From NCBI RefSeq assembly GCF_947331435.1, contig NZ_CAMZOF010000008.1, forward strand, positions 1 through 64,000: a stretch of 64,000 nucleotides of DNA, given 5' to 3'. The notes beneath the pieces are model-generated. The model did not search any database and was not told where the DNA came from. It was given only the letters and a program-made list of their open reading frames with translations. Source of the stretch: Pelagibius sp. Alg239-R121 (GTDB lineage Bacteria > Pseudomonadota > Alphaproteobacteria > Kiloniellales > Kiloniellaceae). Position numbers and translations under genes: made by a program. This document shows, one piece after another, positions 40,287 to 47,885 of this stretch; position 1 is the stretch's first letter; each line of letters opens with the position of its first letter.

Positions 40287-41432
40287 TTGCCCGACGGCAT
40301 CTATTTTACTGCTGAACATGAACTGCTGCGCGATCAGATCCGGCGCTTTATCGCGGAAGAAGTTCTGCCTTTCGCCGATGCCTGGGAAAACGACGGCATG
40401 GTACCGCGTGCGACATTGCGCAAAATGGGGGCCATCGGGTTGTTCGGGGTTCGCTATCCCGAGGCGTATGGTGGTTCGGACATGGATACGCGGGCGACAG
40501 TCGTTCTGGCTGAGGAACTCGGCCGTTCGACCTATTCGGGCTTTGCAATTACTGCGTTGGTTCACACCGATATGGCGTCGATTCACATTTTCAATGCTGG
40601 GAGCGATAAGCAGCGCAAGCGCTATATGCCTGGGATCATTTCCGGGGACTTGATCACCGCAGTGGCCGTAACCGAACCAGACGCGGGCTCAGACGTGAAG
40701 TCCATTCGGACGACGGCACGGTTTGAAGAAAACAACTTCGTACTCAACGGCGCGAAGATGTTTATTACCAACGGTGTTCATGCCGATCTCTACTGTGTCG
40801 CCGCAAAAACGCTCAGCCAGGAAGAGGGCAGTAACAACGTAACCATGTTCCTAATCGAAAAGGGCGCGCCCGGTTTTACGGTGAGCCGCGCGTTGGACAA
40901 GCACGGTTGGCGTTGTTCCGATACAGCAGAACTTGTTTTCGAAGATTGCGTCGTGCCGGCCGACTCTGTGCTCGGTGAAGTCGGGCAGGGGTTCTACGCG
41001 ATCATGCGGAATTTTCAAAACGAGCGCATTGTGCTGGGGGCTATGGCTATGGGTGAAGCTCAAGCCGCTCTCGATCTCACGCTGGATTATGTCCGGACAC
41101 GGAAAGCCTTCGGCGCTCCGCTATGGGAGAAGCAGGCGATCCGACAGCGTTTAGCGATGCTCTCTGCCAAAGTCGAGGCGGGCCGACAACTTGTCTATGC
41201 CACTTCCGTTCGGGATGCGGCTGGAGAAGAAGTCGTAAAAGAAGTCTCCATGGTCAAGGCCTACTGCGGCGAACTGGTCAATGAGGTCATGTACGATTGT
41301 CTGCAGTTTCACGGCGGCATGGGCTACATGCGCGAATGTCCAATCGAGCGCATGACGCGCGACGCGCGCATTCAGGCGATTGGCGGTGGTGCAACTGAGG
41401 TCATGCTGGAGGAGGTTGCCAAGCGTATCTAG
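40287..41432 (+). CDS. Acyl-CoA dehydrogenase family protein (381 aa)
   Basis: TTG start with GAGGAG six bases upstream. The family landmarks are in order: RRFIAEEVLPFADAWENDGM, YGGSDMDTRATVVLAEELGR, VTEPDAGSDVKSIRTTAR (FAD and substrate loop), FVLNGAKMFITNG, and FHGGMGYMRECPIERMTRDA. Instead of the usual YEGT at the C-terminal catalytic site this protein has IGGGATEVM, as in long-chain and isovaleryl-type enzymes, whose base lies in the helix containing FQNERIV (Glu246). It oxidises an acyl-CoA to the enoyl-CoA, passing electrons to ETF. Substrate length cannot be read. It stands alone, with no neighbouring beta-oxidation genes. Confidence 0.9.
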   Translation: MPDGIYFTAEHELLRDQIRRFIAEEVLPFADAWENDGMVPRATLRKMGAIGLFGVRYPEAYGGSDMDTRATVVLAEELGRSTYSGFAITALVHTDMASIHIFNAGSDKQRKRYMPGIISGDLITAVAVTEPDAGSDVKSIRTTARFEENNFVLNGAKMFITNGVHADLYCVAAKTLSQEEGSNNVTMFLIEKGAPGFTVSRALDKHGWRCSDTAELVFEDCVVPADSVLGEVGQGFYAIMRNFQNERIVLGAMAMGEAQAALDLTLDYVRTRKAFGAPLWEKQAIRQRLAMLSAKVEAGRQLVYATSVRDAAGEEVVKEVSMVKAYCGELVNEVMYDCLQFHGGMGYMRECPIERMTRDARIQAIGGGATEVMLEEVAKRI

Positions 41433-41449
41433 CCGAAGGCTTAGGCGGT

Positions 41450-41470
41450 GCGGGCTACGCCCGCTTTCTC
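41450..41470 (+). terminator. Intrinsic terminator after the acyl-CoA dehydrogenase
   Basis: GCGGGC, loop TAC, GCCCGC, then TTTCTC. Short but perfect stem, 17 bases after the stop codon. Confidence 0.65.
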
Positions 41471-41670
41471 GACTGCCGCGGCCTCCCGCCATTGGCGATC
41501 TGGCGCATTGCCGGGGTATCGGCGAGAAAGACTTGATCGGACTCGGGTATTCTGATCCACCGCACCTGTTCGAGTTTTCTAATCGCGCGGCTTACTGTCT
41601 CCGGTTTGACCACGATATAGTCGGCGATGTCGACACTTTCGACACTTGAACCAGAAAGCCTGAAGCGCAC
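41455..41670 (-). pseudogene. Crp/Fnr-type winged-helix C-terminal fragment
   Basis: A 71-codon frame contains VDIADYIVVKPETVSRAIRK and LEQVRWIRIPESDQVFLAD, which is the DNA-binding helix-turn-helix and wing of Crp/Fnr regulators (Asp-Ile-Ala-Asp-Tyr then Glu-Thr-Val-Ser-Arg). The cyclic-nucleotide-like sensory domain expected before it is not there: only a second short frame covers 41592-41786. The piece is the leftover of a deleted regulator gene. The sequence keeps the contact residues, so a functional short protein is not excluded. Confidence 0.55.
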
Positions 41671-41849
41671 ACCAACTCATGCGGCGTTGGAGGCCATTGG
41701 CTCAGTTGATTGGAGGCGACCGTAGATCGGTTGAGCCGCCGTGAAATAGCCGGTAACCGGTTAATTTCGTCACAAATGCAAAGCAATAGTTAACACGATC
41801 TTCACCGTGGTCCGATATGACCAAGAGGTCATTGTACCCAGGTGAAAAC

Positions 41850-42899
41850 ATGGCCTCGATTTCTGAAAGTATGGCGCGCCCGGTTGGCTGGCTGCGTGGT
41901 CCGAGCTTTGATGTCAGTTTTGTAGTCGGCACGACCGCTGTCGCTTTGGCATCAGGCGCTGCCGTGGTCGCCAATCCAAAGCTTTTTGCTCCGATCCTGC
42001 TGCTCGATTTGTGGCTTCTGGGGTATCACCATGTCATCGCAACTTACACGCGCCTGTGTTTTGATCGAGAGAGCTTTCAGCAGCATCGCTTTCTAATCCT
42101 CTGGCTGCCTTTTTTAGTGCTTGGCGCGACCCTGGGACTCGCGCTGGGTTTTGGGTTGTGGATCCTGGGGAGCATCTATCTTTATTGGCAGTGCTTTCAT
42201 TATGCGCGTCAGAGCTGGGGTGTCAGTCAGGTCTATCGTCGGAAATCCGACGGCTTGGTTAATGAAAACGAAACGCTTACCAAGCTCGCGTTCTATCTCT
42301 TGCCGCTCTGGGGGATTCTCTATCGCTCGTGGCAGGCGCCGGAGACTTTTCTGGGATTAGAGGTCAAGGTTATACCCGTCCCAGAGATGCTAGTAGACGT
42401 CGTTGCCGTGGCTTCGATCGCCACCTTGGTGCTGTGGACGGCGGCTCGCCTCCGCGCCTTTTGGGAAGGCCGTGGCGCGATCGCACACAGCCTCTATATG
42501 GCCTCGCATGTTATCGTTTTCGGCGTCGGCTATCTCTATATCGAAGATGTTACATACGGCTGGCTTGTCATCAACATCTGGCACAATGCCCAATATCTGC
42601 TGTTTGTTTGGCTGTTCAACAGCAATCGCTTCCGAGGGAAGATCGACCCCAAGGCAAAGTTCCTGTCCTGGATCAGTCAACCAAACAGGTGGTGGCTTTA
42701 TTTCGCAGTGTGTTTCGCTGTAACGACGATTCTCTATCGAGGGATCGATAGTTTTGAGGCGGTTTTCTACAGCCTCGGGCTGCCGTCGCTGATCGTCGTC
42801 TACCAGGCCGTCAACTTTCATCACTACATCGTCGATTCCCTGATCTGGAAGGTGCGCAAAGCGCCCATCCAGAAAACTCTCGGTCTGAAACAAAGCTGA
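41850..42899 (+). CDS. Polytopic membrane protein with conserved-looking histidine clusters
   Basis: I place the start at ATG 41850 (CCAGGTGA six bases before); the first 11 codons of the longer frame are not needed. Of the 349 residues, about eight membrane segments can be traced. Histidines sit at the edges of these: GYHHVIATYTRL (60, 61), CFHYARQ (117), HSLYMASH (213, 220), NIWHNAQYL (245) and NFHHYIVDSLIWK (324, 325). Paired His within helices, with nearby Asp, recalls membrane di-iron enzymes (desaturase, hydroxylase) but the usual HxxxH spacing is missing. It precedes an acyltransferase gene by 18 bases. A lipid-modifying oxygenase role is an inference. Confidence 0.55.
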   Translation: MASISESMARPVGWLRGPSFDVSFVVGTTAVALASGAAVVANPKLFAPILLLDLWLLGYHHVIATYTRLCFDRESFQQHRFLILWLPFLVLGATLGLALGFGLWILGSIYLYWQCFHYARQSWGVSQVYRRKSDGLVNENETLTKLAFYLLPLWGILYRSWQAPETFLGLEVKVIPVPEMLVDVVAVASIATLVLWTAARLRAFWEGRGAIAHSLYMASHVIVFGVGYLYIEDVTYGWLVINIWHNAQYLLFVWLFNSNRFRGKIDPKAKFLSWISQPNRWWLYFAVCFAVTTILYRGIDSFEAVFYSLGLPSLIVVYQAVNFHHYIVDSLIWKVRKAPIQKTLGLKQS

Positions 42900-42917
42900 G
42901 CGGAAAGGAGAGGCGGG

Positions 42918-44156
42918 TTGGCGGGCAAAGCGGAAGCGTCAGGCGCGGCTGCGGCCTATTTCGCCTTTCCTCGATCGACAAGCGCGATCGCAGAGCTCGA
43001 CGGCTTGCGCGCACTGGCTGTGATGCTGGTTCTGGGCCGGCATGCGGTCTGGCCCCTATTTAGTGGGGATGCACAGCGTCTTGATTTCAGTGGTTTCGAT
43101 GTCACCGTTCCCTTTTTGAACGGTTGGATCGGGGTTGATCTTTTTTTTGTTCTGAGTGGCTTCCTGATCACTCACCATCTGTTGCGCAGAGGGGCGGAAA
43201 CACCTCTGGCGCAGTTTCGGCTCTATCTTGGTGCGCGCGCCCTGCGCATAGTGCCGACCTATCTCGCCGTCATGCTTCTTGTCGTTGCGGGCGTCGTCCC
43301 GCTCTACCAGATCGCCCCTGAACTTCTGTCGTTCAGGGTCTTTTATCACCTGCTGTTCCTTCAGGATTATCTGCCTGCAAACATCGTCGTCGCCTTCTGG
43401 TCGCTCGGCGTCGAAGAAAAATTTTATCTTTTGGCGCCCTTTCTGTTGCTTCTGGCGGTCAGGTCGGGATCAAGCGTGTGGCGCTATGCATTTCTGTGCG
43501 GACTGATTTTTCTGCCATTCCTGTTGCGGGTCGTTACGAATCTGCAGCATCCGGAGATAACAGAATACGGTGCCTATTTTCCCGTTTTTCGCAGCCCCTT
43601 TCATTTGACTTTTGACGGCTTGGCGGTCGGTGTTTTTTGCGCATTCGTCAGCCATGAGCACTATGGTTTCGGCAGAAAACAGGGCCTGCGCTGGCCGATC
43701 CCGTTATTTTGGGCGGCTGCGCTGCTGCTGTTGTTTCAGCTTTTTGGTTGGGAACTGCTTGAAGAGGCTGGCATTTACGAAAAGCTCTTTCAGCCGCTGG
43801 TGCTCTCGATCACATTCGGTGGCATGCTTTTGGCCGCAGTTCAGGGTGGGGCACCCCGATTGCTGCTGGGCAATCGCTGCCTGCTCGTCGTCGCACGCAT
43901 CAGTTATCCGCTCTATCTGATACATATCCCCCTTGTCCCGCTTGCGCTCGCCATGACGGGATATAGAGTCGAGCAGGGATTTGATGGCTTCCTGGGCTTC
44001 TTTGCCGGCTTTTGGGCGCTGTCCTTTCTGGCGGCTTTCGCATTGCATTTTTCGGTCGAAAAGCCGTTTTTGCTACTAAAAGACCGCTTGTCGCAAAAGC
44101 ATCCCTGGCGGATGCGTCCCGACCCGCAACTAACGCCTGAATCCGCAAAGTTCTAG
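42918..44156 (+). CDS. OafA/acyltransferase-3 family membrane protein (412 aa)
   Basis: TTG start with GGAGAGG five bases upstream. The N-terminal motif STSAIAELDGLRALAVMLVL then GRHAVWPLFSG holds the conserved His of this O-acyltransferase family; FLNGWIGVDLFFVLSGFLIT and RALRIVPTYLAVMLL are also family features. About ten membrane segments follow, with SLGVEEKFYLLAPF (conserved Glu) in the middle and HIPLVPLAL near the end. Members acylate sugars of lipopolysaccharide, exopolysaccharide or peptidoglycan, or transfer acyl to lipids. Co-transcription with the His-rich membrane protein (18 bases apart) suggests both act on the same lipid or polymer. Confidence 0.85.
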   Translation: MAGKAEASGAAAAYFAFPRSTSAIAELDGLRALAVMLVLGRHAVWPLFSGDAQRLDFSGFDVTVPFLNGWIGVDLFFVLSGFLITHHLLRRGAETPLAQFRLYLGARALRIVPTYLAVMLLVVAGVVPLYQIAPELLSFRVFYHLLFLQDYLPANIVVAFWSLGVEEKFYLLAPFLLLLAVRSGSSVWRYAFLCGLIFLPFLLRVVTNLQHPEITEYGAYFPVFRSPFHLTFDGLAVGVFCAFVSHEHYGFGRKQGLRWPIPLFWAAALLLLFQLFGWELLEEAGIYEKLFQPLVLSITFGGMLLAAVQGGAPRLLLGNRCLLVVARISYPLYLIHIPLVPLALAMTGYRVEQGFDGFLGFFAGFWALSFLAAFALHFSVEKPFLLLKDRLSQKHPWRMRPDPQLTPESAKF

Positions 44157-44273
44157 GCTTCGCTATGCCGGCCGCGGCATCTCAACTTGTAACACAAGCC
44201 TGTGATACGGCATTTCGATGGTGGAATTCTGTCCTAACTATGCCTCCACAGGTGATAGAGCGGAGGCGGGTCT

Positions 44274-45677
44274 GTGCCCAGGACGATCGCATCGATTTTT
44301 GGAGCATTCTTTCTGTTAACGGCGATAGCCGGTAAGCCTGCTATGGTGCAATCGGCGCCTTTGAGTGATAAGGCGATTGCCGACTACAGCAGAGATGTTT
44401 TTTTCGGCACTGCGGATCAACGCACGATCGCCCTCCGGCATCTTGTGGCGCGTGGACAGGCCGATGTTGCACCGGCTCTGGTCATGGCCATGCGCTATTT
44501 CGGGGCCGATGCGGAGATAAGTGACGCCTTCAAACGCCTGACAGGGAATGACGCTACGGATTGGTTCGACGGCATGCTTTGGCAGGAAGCCAATCCCGAG
44601 ATCGCCGCGCATCCAAGCTACCGGGATTTAAAGATCGAGCTGTTTTCGCGTCTCGACCGGGAATTCCTTCGCTTCGTCGGCGGCGAGCGCTCTTTGCCGG
44701 AAAACATGGAAATCCGGCTTGAGGAAATCACCTGGGGCGGTGTTGTCGTTGATGGCATTCCTTCACTGGACGACCCGGAACTGATTGATTCCCAGGATGC
44801 TGACTACTTGCTGGACGACGATCTGGTCTTCGGCGTTTCGATTAACGGCGATGTCCGGGCCTATCCTTTACGGATCATGGGTTGGCACGAGATGTTCAAC
44901 GAAGTGATTGGCGGCGTGCCGGTTGCTCTGGCCTATTGTACGCTCTGCGGTGCCGGCATCCTCTTCGAGACCCAAGTGGAAGGGCAGGAGGCGCCCTTTG
45001 TCTTTGGTTCGTCCGGTTTCCTCTATCGTTCGAACAAGCTGATGTTCGACCGGCGCACCGACAGTCTTTGGAACCAATTCACGGGCGAACCGGTCAGCGG
45101 CCCTCTCGTTGGCAGTGGTATCAAGCTCAAGATTCGGCCTGTTGCCATTACCTCATGGAAGAACTGGAAATCCAAGAACCCGGATACCAAGGTTCTTTCT
45201 CTGAACACCGGCCACAATCGCAACTACGATTCCGGTGTTGTCTATAACACCTATTTCACCAGTCCCGATCTGATGTTCCCGGCAGTTGTTGCGCGGGAGA
45301 ACGAGGTCAAGCGCAAGGAATACGTTTTCGGTATTCGCGACTTCGGCGCTGCCAAGGCCTGGCCGCTTGACGCCTTTCAGGACGTAAGAGTGATCAACGA
45401 CAGGGTCGGAAACCTCGACGTGGTTCTCATAGGCGATGCTTCGACCCGAACCGTCCGGGCCTACGAGCGCAACGGCTTGTCCTTCATGCAAAGCGAACAG
45501 CCGGATTTCCTTACAGGCCCCGGCGGGCAATGGAAAATCGGTGAAAACCGTATCGTTGGCCCCGACGGTACCCGGCTTCCCCGCGTGGCCGGACATGTCG
45601 CCTATTGGTTTGCGTGGGACGGTTATCTCGGTGTGAAAAGCGAGCTCTACTCTGACGCGTCGGTTAAAAGTCAATAA
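44274..45677 (+). CDS. DUF3179-containing secreted protein (467 aa)
   Basis: GTG start, GGAGG seven bases before. The signal peptide (ASIFGAFFLLTAIAGKPAM) is followed by a mature protein with the DUF3179 core in its second half: VRAYPLRIMGWHEMFNEVIG, VALAYCTLCGAGILFET (two cysteines, a metal or haem-like motif), FGSSGFLYRSNKLMFDRRTD and LWNQFTGEPVSG. DUF3179 proteins are periplasmic and of unknown function. The first half is specific. The gene stands between the acyltransferase operon and a LysR regulator. No partner recognised. Confidence 0.85.
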   Translation: MPRTIASIFGAFFLLTAIAGKPAMVQSAPLSDKAIADYSRDVFFGTADQRTIALRHLVARGQADVAPALVMAMRYFGADAEISDAFKRLTGNDATDWFDGMLWQEANPEIAAHPSYRDLKIELFSRLDREFLRFVGGERSLPENMEIRLEEITWGGVVVDGIPSLDDPELIDSQDADYLLDDDLVFGVSINGDVRAYPLRIMGWHEMFNEVIGGVPVALAYCTLCGAGILFETQVEGQEAPFVFGSSGFLYRSNKLMFDRRTDSLWNQFTGEPVSGPLVGSGIKLKIRPVAITSWKNWKSKNPDTKVLSLNTGHNRNYDSGVVYNTYFTSPDLMFPAVVARENEVKRKEYVFGIRDFGAAKAWPLDAFQDVRVINDRVGNLDVVLIGDASTRTVRAYERNGLSFMQSEQPDFLTGPGGQWKIGENRIVGPDGTRLPRVAGHVAYWFAWDGYLGVKSELYSDASVKSQ

Positions 45678-45801
45678 AGCCGGCTACTCTTCGCCTTACA
45701 ATTACGCAAGCGCAAAACGGGCGTAGCCTTAAGTTGGCATCGTCTCTAGCATCGACCTCTATCTTAGACGGTTAGAGTGTGATGACTGGGGCGGCTGCGT
45801 T

Positions 45802-46704
45802 ATGAAAATTACTTTGGCTCAGTTGCGGGCTTTCATCGCCGTTTCGCGTGAGCGTTCGTTCACGCGCGCGGCTGAAATGTTGGCGTCGTCACAACCGTCC
45901 GTCAGCGCAGCGATCCAACAACTCGAGACCACCTTAGACCTTAAGCTTTTCGACCGGACAACGAAGGAGCTGTACCTCACTGCCGAGAGCAAGGCGTTTC
46001 TGCCGGTTATCGAACGATTGATCGCAGACCTCGATACAGCGGTATCGGACCTGCAGGCCATCGCGGAACGGCGCCGTGGGAGTGTGGCAATTGCCGTGCT
46101 TCCCTCGGTTGCTGCGAACATCCTGCCGAAAACCATCGCCAGTTTTTCTGCCGCTTATCCCAACATCAGGATTTCTCTACGCGATGACAATACCGCGGGC
46201 GTATGGGAACGCGTGCGAAACGGCGAAGTGGATTTCGGCGTCGCGGGATGTCGCCAAGATGCCGAAGGCCTTCAGTTCGAGACCTTGCTCCGCGATCCCT
46301 TCGGCGCCGTGATGCGTTCCGATCATCCTTTGGCCAGCGACGCCGGGCCGATGACATGGGATCAACTCGGTGAGTTTCCCTTTATTGCGCTGGGTGCGGA
46401 TACGGGCATTCGACCGCTCCTCGACAAGGTGCCTGCGGCACCGCCCAATATCGCCGCGCCATCAATCGAGGGCTCAAATATTGCGACTGTGCTGGCGTTG
46501 CTCAAGGCAGGTCTCGGCGTCACGGCGTTGCCCGAGCTGGCGATGAGAAGCGACCAGGCTGATCTTGTGTTCCGGACACTCGTCGATCCGCCCCTCTATC
46601 GGGAAGTGGGCCTCGTCACCCGCAGCGGTCGCAGTCTATCGCCTGCGGCGGCAAGCCTGGCTGAGCAGATGAGAGAGACGATCAAACCTCAGTGGTTGAA
46701 ATAG
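45802..46704 (+). CDS. LysR-type regulator, probably of the TAXI-TRAP operon
   Basis: Residues 1-60 are the LysR HTH: LAQLRAFIAVSRERSFTRAA, MLASSQPSVSAAIQQLET and LFDRTTKELYLTAESKA. The co-inducer domain follows with VAIAVLPSVAANILPKTIAS, FGVAGCRQDAEGL and LALLKAGLGVTALPELAM. Length is typical (300 aa). It reads toward the TRAP genes, and the 132-base gap after it contains a perfect inverted repeat that is a good site for it. Ligand unknown. Confidence 0.85.
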   Translation: MKITLAQLRAFIAVSRERSFTRAAEMLASSQPSVSAAIQQLETTLDLKLFDRTTKELYLTAESKAFLPVIERLIADLDTAVSDLQAIAERRRGSVAIAVLPSVAANILPKTIASFSAAYPNIRISLRDDNTAGVWERVRNGEVDFGVAGCRQDAEGLQFETLLRDPFGAVMRSDHPLASDAGPMTWDQLGEFPFIALGADTGIRPLLDKVPAAPPNIAAPSIEGSNIATVLALLKAGLGVTALPELAMRSDQADLVFRTLVDPPLYREVGLVTRSGRSLSPAAASLAEQMRETIKPQWLK

Positions 46705-46715
46705 GAACTGTAGAT

Positions 46716-46742
46716 TTATTTATAGTAAAATTCTATAAATAA
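46716..46742. promoter_or_regulatory. Perfect inverted repeat upstream of the TAXI gene
   Basis: TTATTTATAG (46716-46725), seven-base spacer, CTATAAATAA (46733-46742). The 27-base element has the size and symmetry of a LysR-type operator. It lies between the LysR gene stop (46704) and the TAXI start (46836), in an AT-rich stretch that also must contain the promoter. Binding is inferred. Confidence 0.55.
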
Positions 46743-46835
46743 GATAATTATATTTGAATTATATATTTTCCCCATTGTGTGCTTACCGCCTGCGAAGGAT
46801 GCTTTTCCTCAAGCAATAAAAGGAGGAAGCATTCA

Positions 46836-47852
46836 ATGGTCAACGATACAAAACGGTGGGTCTTTCTGGCGGCGATCGGTGCTCTGGCACTGTCCTCGGC
46901 GGTCATCAATTCCGGCCCGGTTCAAGCACAGGATCCTGAGTTCATTACTATCGGCGGCGGGCCAAGCGGCGGTACTTTTAACGTCGTTGCAACCGGATTG
47001 GGCGATATCCTGCGGAAGTCCTTTAGCGAAAGCCTGATCGACGTTCAGCCAGGTGGTTCAGGGCCAAACCTATTGCGGGTGTCGAGCGGTCAGGCGGACC
47101 TGGGCATCACCTCGGCGAGCAACGCTTCCGACGCCTGGCATGGCAAGGATCCGGCGACTCCTGAAAAGCCGATCCGCAACGTCCGCGGGCTCATGACCTT
47201 TTTCCCAAGCGCAATTCAGATCTGGGTGGCTGCAGATTCCGATATCCACACGATCCAGGATCTGAAGGGCAAGCAGGTTAGCGCGGGTCAACCCGGACAG
47301 ACCTCGTGGAACGCCTTCATAAATCTGCTCCAGATCCATGACATGACACCGGATGATATCGAAGCGGATGGCGGAACACTGCACAAACTCAGCTGGAAAG
47401 AGTCTCAGAACGGGCTGCGTAACGGACAGCTCGACGCGGTGATGTGGGTTGCGCTCTATCCGCACACGACTGTGCTACAGACAGAAGTCGCGCGCCCGAT
47501 CCGTGTTCTCTCGTTCGACGGTGCGAAGCTCGATGCCTATCTTGCGGCGCACGGGGGAGGCTTTGAGAAAGTCACGCTGCCGGCGGGTCTCTACAAGGGG
47601 CAGACTGAGCCGGCCTTGTCCGTTGGCACGAAGACCTACCTCTTTGCATCCGAGAAGATGCCCGACGAGGTCGCCTACAAAGTGACAGCATCGATCTGGT
47701 CGAACCTGGATAAGTTTAAGAAGGTACATTCCCTGCTGAACTATATCGACGAAGAGACGTCGGGACGGGGTATGGCCGTTCCTTTGCATCCTGGTGCGTT
47801 GAAGTTCTATCAGGAGAAAAAGATCCCTGTCGATCAGCCGACGCTGAACTAA
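46836..47852 (+). CDS. TAXI-family TRAP solute-binding protein (338 aa)
   Basis: I place the start at ATG 46836 (AGGAGG nine bases before). A signal peptide (VFLAAIGALALSSAVINSG) precedes the TAXI core: ITIGGGPSGGTFNVVATGLG, VQPGGSGPNLLRVSSGQAD, SAIQIWVAADSDIHTIQDL and VSAGQPGQTSWNAFINLLQI. It delivers a substrate in the periplasm to the TRAP permease encoded next (33 bases later). TAXI systems mostly use fused 4-TM plus 12-TM permeases, as here. Substrate unknown; small organic acids are frequent for the group. Confidence 0.9.
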   Translation: MVNDTKRWVFLAAIGALALSSAVINSGPVQAQDPEFITIGGGPSGGTFNVVATGLGDILRKSFSESLIDVQPGGSGPNLLRVSSGQADLGITSASNASDAWHGKDPATPEKPIRNVRGLMTFFPSAIQIWVAADSDIHTIQDLKGKQVSAGQPGQTSWNAFINLLQIHDMTPDDIEADGGTLHKLSWKESQNGLRNGQLDAVMWVALYPHTTVLQTEVARPIRVLSFDGAKLDAYLAAHGGGFEKVTLPAGLYKGQTEPALSVGTKTYLFASEKMPDEVAYKVTASIWSNLDKFKKVHSLLNYIDEETSGRGMAVPLHPGALKFYQEKKIPVDQPTLN

Positions 47853-47885
47853 TCCCGATCAACCCTGTAACTGGAGGCCGCCGGA

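Noticed and set aside
40110-40586. 158-codon minus-strand frame
   Set aside because: Most of it lies opposite the acyl-CoA dehydrogenase and has shadow composition (Arg, Ser, His-rich).
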